Source of the DNA: Piliocolobus tephrosceles
Lineage: Eukaryota; Chordata; Mammalia; Primates; Cercopithecidae
Length of the DNA stretch: 64,000 nucleotides
Direction of reading: 5' to 3'
NCBI RefSeq assembly: GCF_002776525.5
Contig: NC_045441.1
Span: forward strand, 125,805,610-125,869,609
In this document: positions 47,696 to 57,930 of the stretch, one piece after another
Layout: the number at the start of each line of letters is the position of its first letter
How positions within the stretch are numbered: position 1 is the first letter of the stretch
Program-made: the position numbers and the translations under genes
Notes under the pieces: model-generated
What the model saw: the letters and a program-made list of their open reading frames with translations, nothing else
What the model was told of the DNA's origin: nothing
The model's database searches: none

Positions 47696-50554
47696 TTCCA
47701 AGACACTTGGCGCTGGTGTCATGGGCTACAGTGGAAGCTATGGCACTTCGTGAGCAGAACACAGCAGCAGTAGCACTGAGTCTATTAAAAAATGTGAAAT
47801 GCTCCCTTGAGACTCTCAGAAACTTTTCAGGGGACTGTGGTACAAGGAGGACAAGGAACCTCAGCAGATTCAATAACCCTTGAAATACAGATTGTACTAA
47901 TATATGAAAACTCAAATTCGTAATCCAAATAGATTACATGGCTATTCCTACCACCTTCGACTTCTTGATAACACAAACATTCAAGATAGAGTTTTTTAAT
48001 GTAAGGGTTAGTCTCACACAATTTACAATGGGATTAGTATTATATTAGGTGGATTTACACAGTATCTTCGGAAAAGTATTTGTTGTACCTTTGATAAGCA
48101 ATCTAGATGAAAGCAAAACAAAGAACAGTGCAGAGTGAAGTAGAATAAGCACTGAAATTTGAGAAATACCAAAGAACTGAGTTACAGTCTCTGATTTGCC
48201 TTTATCTGATTGTGTGTTTCAGAAGAGTAAGAGATTGAACTCTCTGGGCCTCTAAAATAGTCAATAGATGATACATGAGCACCCTTCTAGCACGAGGATT
48301 TGGACTAGTTTTGCCATTTATATTATTTCTTTATCATATGATACTTTGAGTACTTTTTGTACTTTTCACTTATCCTTCTAAAGTCCTTTTTGGGAAGACA
48401 TTGGCCATTTATATGGGAAAGCCCTGAAGCTAGAGTAGTTTCTCTTTTGATTTGGTTGATCTGAAATTACAAAGTGAATGCATGACTTAGCTACAGGGAA
48501 TCTTTCCCTACTGTACACATTCTCTGGGTCAAGAGAACAAAGGAAGGAGGGAGAGAGCCGTATTGTACAATACAAAGAACTCATGCTCTACATTCATGCA
48601 TTCAAACACTTGGTCTCTTCAGACATCAGGATGTGTGTGTGTGTCTGTGGATACACAGACACACACACACTGATATATATATATGTGTGTGTGTGTGTTT
48701 GTATACACTGACCATCAGTTTTAGGTATATTTATAAGTATGTTTTAGTACAATATTATTAAATACAAGTATATATTTCTAATAGCTATAATTATTTCTTA
48801 AGAGTAAACAGAAAAATAAATGCATTTTATCCTTTTTCATGTTAGAGAGTTTGAGTAATTAATCAGGTTCTTTTTGTATTTCTTATTCTTTACTTCCATT
48901 AAGTGAAAAGTCTTAAGTTACAATTAGAGATCACTGGGAAAGGCAGCCAAAATATGGCGGCTCTGTCAGACAGCTCTGGAGAATTGAATTCAAATGAACT
49001 CAACCCCCTTCAGGGCTCCCACCTGGATGACAAATAGATAGGTATGTTTCAATAAATAGCTGCTAAATTAACTAGTTCAGCTGAAAGGGAACTATTAAAT
49101 GAATTCCCAATCCACTCTATGGGTGGATTCAGCACTCAACAGGATTTCTCATGCTCTATAATATCATTGGGTGTGATTTTAACATAAGCCCAATAATTTA
49201 TCATCTGTTTGTTTCTTTAGTGAATGGAAAAAGCAATACAGGCTTAAGGTGGGGGGAACCAAAATTTTCAACAATCTAGTTATTTATCCTGAAATGGACT
49301 TTATTTTCATATCCATTCCTATTAAGAAAAAAAAGTCTGGGTATCTCTAATATTAAAATAGTATTTTGTTCTTTAATGATAGATTTAGCCTCTGCAACAT
49401 GCTGATTATATCACTAATCTACATCACTTGAGCAAATAAGATACATAAAATCATAGGCATATTCAAACTTTCAATATCAGAAGTATTAAGAAATAGTTTT
49501 ATCTCATATTTCATTACTTAATTTTGAGTGGCATCTTTACCTTTGAATTGTGGAGGAATCCATATGGGAAATTAGGTCTGTACTGCCTGTTTTTTCACTC
49601 AACAGGCAGAAGAGATGTAGACCAAGAGAATATGCTTTGAGTATATTTAAGATAGTTACTGTTTCATTACTGGAACATGATTCAGAAATCTCATTTCAAC
49701 CACCAAGAATAGTCTGAATAAAGCTCGGTGTGGATTGGTATCCAGAGCCAACGTCTCTTTAGATGGCAGTGCCCTTCATTGCTACTCATGTTGTTGATTC
49801 TACATTGCTACTGATATTAAAGCCCCTGTTTCCAGATGAATTACGGCACACAAAATACTAGTAAACTAAATGAAACATCTCTTTTCCAGGGGTTTGTGTT
49901 TTTAGTAACAGATCAAATATTAACCAAGACTTTCTCCTTGACATAGTTACCACATCTGTCCCAAGCACAGGGTCAAATTCTGTACCACAAGGACCGCATA
50001 GGTTTAAACCAACATATCTGCTGGCATGATCATCTGATATGAATTGCATTCTATATTGTATGTATCACCACTATGTGGTAACAAACATCATTTAATAAGG
50101 AAATTTTTACATATTTTTTCATTAACTTATTCTGATTTCTCTTTAAATCAAACATCAATCCTTAATTTTCTACCTGATTTTGCAAATACCTTGCCATACT
50201 GTGATGTAACTCTCAGAGCTGCAATATTGAATAATATAACTGTAGTTTTAGGATATTCTCTAACTTTGCTTTAAAAATTAATCTTTTTTCACTGGAATAT
50301 ATATTTTTTTTAATTCAAGAAAAGAAATCTTTAGGTCATTCATGTTTTCAATTTTTAATTATATAGACTTCACTGGTTTTATGCCAGTCTTCAAATGGCT
50401 CCCAAGTCTAATAGTTCCAGTGTTCAGATATTTACTATCATGTATCTTATTTGTAATCTTCATCTTAGGTTCTTATGCAAATATTCACACATTTATGAAT
50501 ATTAATCACTACATTAACAGATTTTACATTTTTCATGACAGACTCTCACACTGG
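47696..50554. other. Unique sequence, no gene seen
   Basis: About 2.9 kb in which I recognise only the TG/CA hairpin at 48632-48705. Open frames are under 80 codons. Confidence 0.5.
48632..48705. repeat. (TG)n/(CA)n perfect hairpin plus TA/TG run
   Basis: 'gtgtgtgtgtgtctgtg' (48633-48649) and its exact reverse complement (48654-48670) are separated by GATA. A TATATA and a second TG run follow (48672-48702). The matching CTGTG/CACAG steps show that the fold is more than two abutting microsatellites. Confidence 0.95.
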
Positions 50555-50889
50555 ATATAATTTGAGATATTCTCCTGAGTTATATAATTCATGCAGTGCT
50601 TTTCATTAGTAACTTTATGCTTTACTGAACCATTTTGGAGACACTAATACATTTTTGTGAATTGGGTATCTGAAGCAGCATGAAAGTAAGGGCAAAATAT
50701 AAAGTTCAACACATGTAAAAATTAGCATGCCAGTGACAGGACCATATTTTAGTGAAGATGAACCAGAAAATTTGAGAATGAAAGTTATATTTCTAAAAAA
50801 AAATGGACAACCGTTAATAATATAATTAAAAAGAATGTATCTCCACAGAATAATAAATTTACATTTCAAGTTTGTATAATGCATATATA
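50555..50889. repeat. Local duplication, copy A (335 bp)
   Basis: This segment and 52032-52372 agree at roughly nine in ten positions along their full length, in the same orientation, 1477 bp apart. It is not a repeat family I recognise. Its flanks do not look like a transposon end. Confidence 0.95.
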
Positions 50890-51044
50890 TAACTTTAATT
50901 TTTTTATTGTAATTACTTTAATACAAATTTTAGATCATTTGAGACAAATAAGGTCTACCAAAGATTTTTTAAAATACTTCTACATCATCTTATTGATAGA
51001 AGAATAAGTGGATGGTTCATCTTTTAAAGGCTTCTTTAAAAATG

Positions 51045-51220
51045 CTGAATGAATCACTTACTAGCTAATTCACTATGTGACCTTGAATAACATTTAATTT
51101 CTTGGAAATTCAGTTTCATCACCTGTAAAATAGGGATAAAAATGCATAGGTAAATTTGTGTTTCAAAAATGGTATAACATCAAGCATGAATATCAATATA
51201 ACTGCATAATAAATATTAGT
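51045..51220 (+). mobile_element. MIR element, sense
   Basis: 'tcacttactagctaattcac' (51054-51073), 'atgtgaccttgaataacat' (51075-51093) and 'tgtaaaatagggataaaaat' (51124-51143) follow MIR. Confidence 0.78.
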
Positions 51221-51757
51221 TTCATTGTTTATCTGAATTCCTTATTGCACTGGTTTGAGTTTATAGGCTGGCCATAATAGAAAAATGAGTTTTTGTTGCG
51301 AAATACTTTGAGAAAATAAATTTATATGTAATTGTATGTGATTATTTTTCAAAAAATATCACCAAGTGCTTAGAATGATTATATCAGGAGAGAGTGCAGA
51401 TAAAGTGAAGAATGGAATAAAGGTAAATATAATAGTTTATTCCTCGCATTATTTCTACCGTAGCCTCAGTCAGAGAGAATTATCTATTGATTAGTGTATA
51501 TTTGGAGCTCAAGGTTTGGTAAATGGCTTTCATTTTGCTGAACACTAAGTAGAAAATATAAGCCGGCTGAATGGGAAAATTAAAGATAGTCACTCTTCAC
51601 ATGTTTTAAACCTTCTAAAATGACTCTCAAGAGAAATAACTTTATAATTCCTTAACTTTACTACACTTTTTTCTCAATTATTTTGTACCTATTTATATTT
51701 TTGTTCCTAAAATCTAATCAGTGTTGGTTAGAATGCTTTTGATTGATAGAGTACTAT

Positions 51758-51960
51758 GGTTCATTGACTATGTCATCCAATTTTGGGGTCACGAGGGCAC
51801 TACCCTCATGAATGGAATAATGACATTATCACAGGACTGGGTTCCTTATAAAAGGAGGCGATCAGCCTCGCTTTTGTCTCTTTCACCCATGTTATCCCTT
51901 CTATCATGTTATGACACAGCAAGAAGGCCCCCACCAGATGGTAGCAACTTGATCCGAGTT
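51758..51960 (+). mobile_element. MaLR-type LTR fragment, sense
   Basis: 'accctcatgaatggaataat' (51802-51821), 'ttccttataaaaggagg' (51842-51858) and 'atgacacagcaagaaggccc' (51911-51930) match the middle of an MLT1/MST LTR. Confidence 0.65.
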
Positions 51961-51971
51961 TAATCTGCTTT

Positions 51972-52017
51972 AATAATGGGCAAAAGATCTGAATAGACAT
52001 TTCTCAAAAAAGATATA
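51972..52017 (+). mobile_element. Short L1 ORF2 fragment
   Basis: 'aatgggcaaaagatctgaat' (51975-51994) and 'agacatttctcaaaa' (51995-52009) are L1 ORF2 C-terminal sequence. Only about 45 bases are present, ending in the left arm of a 23-bp inverted repeat. Confidence 0.8.
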
Positions 52018-52401
52018 TAATATCAAAACACATATAATTTGAGATATTCTCCTGAGTTATATAATTCATGCAGTGCTTTTCATTGCTAACTTTATGTTTT
52101 ACTGAACCATTTCTGAGACACTAGTACATTTCTGTGAATTGGATATCTGAAGCAGCATGAAAGTAAGAGCAAAATGTAACGTTCAACACACGTAAAAATT
52201 AGCATGCAAGTGACAGGACCATAATTTAGTGAAAATAAACCAGAAAAATTGAGAATGAAAGCTGTCTTTCTAAAAAAAAAAAAAAAAAGGACAACCTTTA
52301 ATAATACAGTTAAAAATAATGTATCTCCACAGAATAATAAATTTACATTTCAAGTTTGTACAATGCATATATACAAAAGATATTATGTATCTTTTTTGAG
52401 A
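52002..52401. repeat. 23-bp inverted repeat around copy B
   Basis: 52002-52024 (starts 'tctcaaaaaagatatataat') and the reverse complement of 52379-52401 agree at 22 of 23 bases. They enclose the second copy of the 335-bp duplication. No direct target-site repeat lies outside them. Confidence 0.95.
52032..52372. repeat. Local duplication, copy B (341 bp)
   Basis: Matches 50555-50889. The length difference comes mostly from a longer A-run (52273-52288). It is the likely derived copy, because it interrupts a context of L1 fragment plus inverted repeat that copy A lacks. Confidence 0.95.
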
Positions 52402-53145
52402 TATTAGGACATCTAGAAGTCCTTGAAACATTCATCTTTATATCTTTATTATTTAAAACATCTGGGTTAAAATCCTAAACAATCTTTATCAACATAGAAT
52501 ACACATCAAGAAACAAATCTTACAATGAAGTACAGAGAAAACATCAAAACAGAGGAGTCTTTCTTAAGTCATTTTACCTTCAGTATTGCCTAATATAATT
52601 GTTATATTTTGTAACTATAAGTGTATTTATGTAAATAACTATGCAGTTTTATGCATATATACGCATGTTTGAGAAAGTATGGTGGCTCTGCTATTAAAGA
52701 TCAGGAGCCCATTCTTTTTCTGTCTCATTTTCCAACCATACTAGGGTGTTTCGCTTATTTGCTTGGTCTAAGGTTATTACCACATTCTAACCAATGGGAA
52801 AGAAAAAGAAGAAGAGGGAAGAGGTGTGATGTCCAACTACTATGTACTCAGACATAAAATTTATATGCCTCCTTTCTGTTTGTAACCATTCGCTTAGATG
52901 CATAACCACAAAAGGCTGCAAGTAACCTTTATTTCTGATCATCTATGCCAACAACTAAAACTTGTACTTCTGTAAATATGCAAGGAGTGAGAGAGTATTT
53001 GAAAAAAACCTGAAGCGTTGTCATAAGCAAAAATAAGGGAAAAAATAATTAGAAAAAAATAATAAACCAAAACTTTAATTTGTCATTGTAAAAGCAATAT
53101 AAAACTTAATAAAACCACAGTGGTAAGCATTACTAGGTGTAAATA
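52402..53145. other. Unique sequence, no gene seen
   Basis: AT-rich sequence with no recognised feature. Confidence 0.5.
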
Positions 53146-53149
53146 AAAA

Positions 53150-53960
53150 ATACAGTCAGAAATCTGTAGAATAAAAATGGAAAATCCTCATTTCTTTCCC
53201 TCTCCTAACACATGTAATCCCAGTCACTAAAGAAGTAAAAACTCCTGATAATTTGTTATTTTAAACTCTAGAGCATTCTCTGTATATGTATGAGCAATAG
53301 CATGGACATATGCATATTTTCATTTACTTACAAAAATAAAAAATGTACTAAAATTTGCTCCATTTATTTGTCTTGGAATAATAATGATAATACTGCAGCA
53401 AACATCTCTGAACATATGCCTCTTAATACTTGGGTTGATAATTCTGTAGGATATATTCCTAAAAATGGAATCCCTAGGTTAAATGGTAAAAAGGTACACA
53501 CTACTTGATTTTGATAGATATGTCAAATGTCAACTGTAAAAGTTATACCCATAAAGGCTCTTTTTCTCCACACAGGTCAGCAACAGACATGACCAAAATT
53601 ATTGATATTTTGTAGGGAGTTTGAACACAGGTATCTCATTATTTTAATTTACTTTTCCCTGATCAATTACGAAGTTGAATGGTTTTCTGATATTTTTCAG
53701 CTATTTGTTTTTCTCCATTTGTGAAATACATTTCATATCATTTGACATTTAATTTTGTAGTTAGCATTTTTTCTATTGATTTGTAATAATATTTGAATGC
53801 GTGGCTACTAAGCCTGTGCTATATGTATTGTTGTTATAACTTACAAACATTTTCTCTCAGTCTCTCATTTCTCTTACAAATTTATAGTACTTTGCAATGC
53901 ACAGCATAATATATATGTTGTTAAATTTTATGATTTGGACTTCCATGTGGGAAAATATAA
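53150..53960 (-). mobile_element. Old L1M ORF2 end, antisense
   Basis: 'tgataattctgtaggatata' (53436-53455), 'cctaaaaatggaatccctag' (53459-53478), 'ttttgatagatatgtcaaat' (53509-53528) and 'tctattgatttgtaataata' (53772-53791) follow the reversed C-terminal part of ORF2 in old L1M elements. Confidence 0.7.
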
Positions 53961-54235
53961 TGGTAGGTCCTTAATTCTGCCCTTTTTGTATACATCCCAA
54001 ACAATACAGAACAATAGTAAGAACAAATGAAACTACCCAAAAATATTCCTGGTCATCAATAGAAGATGAATGTAAAGAATTTTCTAAACAATTGTACAAA
54101 ACAACAACAACAAAATAGCAAATCTCATGAGTGATCTCCTGAACATTCATCATAAGCTTTTGCAGCTAGCAAGGACAAAGAACAAACAAAATACTTCAGG
54201 TAAAAAAGAAAAGGGAAATTAGTGGTAGGACTACA
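53961..54235. other. Unique sequence
   Basis: No recognised feature apart from a small (AAC)n patch near 54101-54112. Confidence 0.5.
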
Positions 54236-56980
54236 TTCACTTTAAAACTGCAGGCCAATATCCCTGATAAACATAGATGCAAAAATGCTCAACTATGGCG
54301 AAGACTTGAAACCAACCCAAATGCCCATCAATGATAGACTGGATTAAGAAAATGTGACACATATATACCATGGAATACTGTGCAGCCATAAAAAAGGATG
54401 TGTTGATGTCCTTTGTAGGGACATGGATGAAGCTGGAAACCATCATTCTCAGTAAACTATCACAAGGACAGAAAACCAAACACCACATGTTCTCACTCAT
54501 AAGTGGGAATTGAACAATGAGAACACTTGAACACAGGAAGGGGAACATCACACACTGGGGCCTGTCATGGGGTGGGGGCAGGGGGGAGCGACAGCATTAG
54601 GAGATATACCTAATGTAAATGATGAGTTAATGGGTGCAGCACACCAACATAGCACATGTATACATATGTAACAAACCTGCATGTTGTGCACATGTACCCT
54701 AGAACTTAAAGTATAATAGTAATAATAAAAATGAAGTATTTAATGTGGAAAAAAATTAATAAATAAATACTATGTGATTCTGGTGAAAAAAAAAATACTA
54801 GCAAACCAAATCCAACAGCATGTCAAAAAGTTAATACACCACATTCAAGTGAGTTTTACTCCTGAGATGCAAGGATGGTTCAACATATGCAAATCAACCA
54901 ATATAATCCACCATATAAACAAGATAAAAACAAAAAAAGTCACCTCAATAGATGCAAAAAAAAAAAAAAGTGTTAGATAAAATTCAGAATCACTTCATGA
55001 AAAAAAAATCCTTACAAATTAGGCATAGAAGAAATATACCTCAAAATAATAAAAACCATATATGACAACCCACAGCCAACATCATACTGAACAGGAAAAA
55101 GTTGACAGCATTCCCTGTATTAATTGGAACAAGAAAAGGATGCCTACTTTCACCGCTCATATTTAACATAGTACTGAAAGTCCTATCTAGATTAAGATAA
55201 AGAAATAAAAGACATCCAAATTGGAAAACAGAAAGTCAAATTATCTCTGTTTAGTGAATATATGATCTTATACTTAGAAAATTTTACTCCTCAAAAAAAC
55301 CCTTACATTTGATCAATGACTTCAGTAAGGTTTCAGAATACAAAATCAGCATATAAAACTTGGTAGCATTTCTATGTACCAGCAACAATCAAGCTGAGAA
55401 TCAAATCAAGAACTCAGTCCCATTAACAATAGCTACCAACGAGGTGAAAGATGTCTACAAAAAGAACGACAAAACATTGATGAAATAAATCATAGATGAC
55501 ATATACAAATGGAAAAATACACTATGCTCATGGATCAGAAGAATCAATATCATTAAAATGACAATATTGCCCAAAGCAATCTATAAATTCAATGCAATTT
55601 CTATCAAATTACCAATGTCATTCTTCACAGAATTAGAAAAAACCATCCTGAAATTCAAACAGAACCAAAAAGCCCAAATAGCCAAAGCAATCCTAAAGGA
55701 AAAGAACAAAGCTGAAGAAATCATATTAACTGACCTGAAATTATACTACAAGTGTATAGAAACCGAAACGGTATGGTTTCAGCATAAAAATAGACACATT
55801 GAGCAATGGAACAGAATAGAGAACCCAGAAATAAAGCCACATACTTACAACCAACTGAATTTTGACGAAGTAGAAAAAAATATTCACTGAGGAAAGAACA
55901 CTACATTCAATAAATAGTGCTGAGAAAATCGAAGCGCAATATGCAGAAGAATGAAACTGGTCCCACATCTCTCACTACAAAATTTAACCAGGATAGATTA
56001 AGAACTTAAATGCAAAACATGAAACTGTGAAAATCCTAGGAAATCTAGGAAGAACTCTTCTGGATATTGGTGTAGGCAAATAATGTATGACTAAGTTCTC
56101 AAAAGGAAACATGACAAAACCAAAAATAGACAAATGGCACTAAACTGAAAAGCCTCTACACAGCAAAATAAATAATCAATATAGTAAACATATAACCTAC
56201 AGAATGAGAGAAAATATTTTCAAACTGTGCATCTGACAAAGGACTAATATCCAGAATCTACAGGGAACTCAACAAGAAAAAAAAAAAAAAAAATCACCCA
56301 TTATAAATTGGGCAAAGGCCACAAACAAACAGTTTTCAAAAAAAGACATACAAGTGGCCAACAAACGTATAAAAAAGGAAGCTCAACATCACTGATCATT
56401 AGATAAATGAAAATTAAAACCACAATGAGATACCATCTATTACCAGTCAAAAATGGCCACTATGAAAAAACAAAAAAACAACAGATGTTGGTGAAGATGC
56501 ATAGAAAAGGGAACATTTACATACTGTTGGTGGGAATGTTAATTTTAATAGTACAAGTTGTATGGAAAACCCTTTTGAAGCATAAATGTAAAATCTAACA
56601 GAATATTTTTTGTTCTAAGAAACAAAAATAGAAAATAAAAAGGGACAAAATGTAATAAGATTGGATAGAACTTGAAAAGAAATGGAGGAAAAAACTAAAC
56701 TTTTTAGAGATGAAGACTAACCAATATTGGTGAGGGTGCATAGAAAACAGAACACTTTATATACTGTGTGTGGGAATGCAAATTATAATAGTACAAGTTC
56801 TATGGAAAACCATATGGAGATTTCTCAAAGAACTAAAAATAGAATTATCCTTTGATTCAATAATCCCACTACTGGGTATCTCCCCAAAGAAAAGGATATC
56901 ACTACATCAAAAAGACACCTGCACTTGTATATTTATTGCAGCACTATTCACAATAGTAAAGATGTGGAATCAAACTAAAT
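54236..56980 (+). mobile_element. L1 ORF2 (RT to C-terminus), sense, interrupted
   Basis: The element begins in the reverse transcriptase domain ('ccaatatccctgataaacat', 54254-54273) and continues at 54795 after a younger L1 insertion. It runs through the RT and C-terminal domains to about 56980 without reaching a 3'UTR. The FADD catalytic motif is lost (the site near 55250 reads FSEY). The longest surviving open piece is 110 codons (55558-55890). A 240-bp-offset internal duplication lies at 56484-56811. It is a dead fragment of an L1PB/L1MA-type copy. Confidence 0.85.
54294..54795 (+). mobile_element. L1PA-type 3' end, possible 3' transduction
   Basis: A young L1PA 3' end (last bases of ORF2 and 3'UTR, 54300-54735) splits the older L1 between 'aaaaatgctcaac' and 'atactagcaaacc', which are adjacent in a normal L1. 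After the L1 3' tip and its A-rich tail (54716-54731) come about 50 bases that are not L1, containing AATAAA-type hexamers, and then a second A-run (54785-54795). This looks like transcription that passed the first poly-A site. Confidence 0.8.
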
Positions 56981-57039
56981 GTTGGTTCCATAAGATGTCC
57001 AAGTGAGAACATATTCAAGTAAACATTTAATAGTGTTCA

Positions 57040-57930
57040 TTGAGTGAAGGCAAGAAACCTACAAAAATAAAAATATAAAAGAAATATGCCTGTAAGGGAA
57101 ATTTTTATTTGTAAATGCTATAATTCATAATGAAAAATAAGTTATATATCTATGCTTCAAATAACACAGCAGCAGTTTTTGTGAAGCAAAAACATTACAA
57201 TATGCAATGAGACATACATAGAAAAATATTAATAATATGATCCTTCAACAAGCTCATAGTAGAAGACAGATCCAGTAAACAAAATATAAGTAATGATATA
57301 TAAGAACTAAACACAATTAACAAGGTTGATCTTATCAATATACATCAAATTTTATACCCTAAGAGTAGAGAATACTTCTTCTTTTCAGTTTATTGAATAT
57401 TCTAAACAAATGTTTATAGGTCACAAGTTCTGTAAGGTATAAATATCGTGAATAACAATCTTTAATCACAATGCAAGGGAAGTGGAGATTATGAATAAAA
57501 TAAGAAAAAACGGTCCTTCCACCTGGAATGCCCTATTAAATGACTCTTGGGGGACAAGAAGAAATACAATTTAAATAACAGTACTTTTCGGAAAATAACT
57601 ATGATAATGAAAGTCTACACATCAGAATCTATGGCATACTGTTTAAGAATGATAAGAGATGTCTTTATCAATAAAAATTAAAGAATAAAATAAACGAATT
57701 TCCCACTTCAAAAAAGTAGAGATAGAACAAAGTTAAGAAATCTCTACAAGGATATAATAAATATAAAAACAGACAATAGAGTATAGAAACAGTAGATATA
57801 ATTAATATCTAAAATGCTATTTTGTTTAAAATAAAGAAATCACTATGTAACTTTAATAAAAAAGTTGATAGCACAATACCAAAAAAATGACAAGTGAGAA
57901 TTAATCATTGAAATAGAAAACATTTAAAAT
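57040..57930 (+). mobile_element. Old L1M ORF2 segment, sense
   Basis: 'aaattttataccctaagagt' (57347-57366), 'tcacaatgcaaggga' (57467-57481) and 'acatcagaatctatggcata' (57619-57638) resemble the endonuclease-to-RT stretch of an old L1M or HAL1 ORF2. It has many stops. It directly precedes the next L1. Confidence 0.6.

Noticed and set aside
48948..48966. YY1-like motif 'aatatggcggc'
   Set aside because: A single short motif with no promoter context, CpG island or transcript evidence.
52002..52401. Inverted-repeat-bracketed unit as a standard MITE
   Set aside because: No target-site duplication lies outside the arms, and the interior is a copy of nearby unique sequence. It is kept only as a finding.
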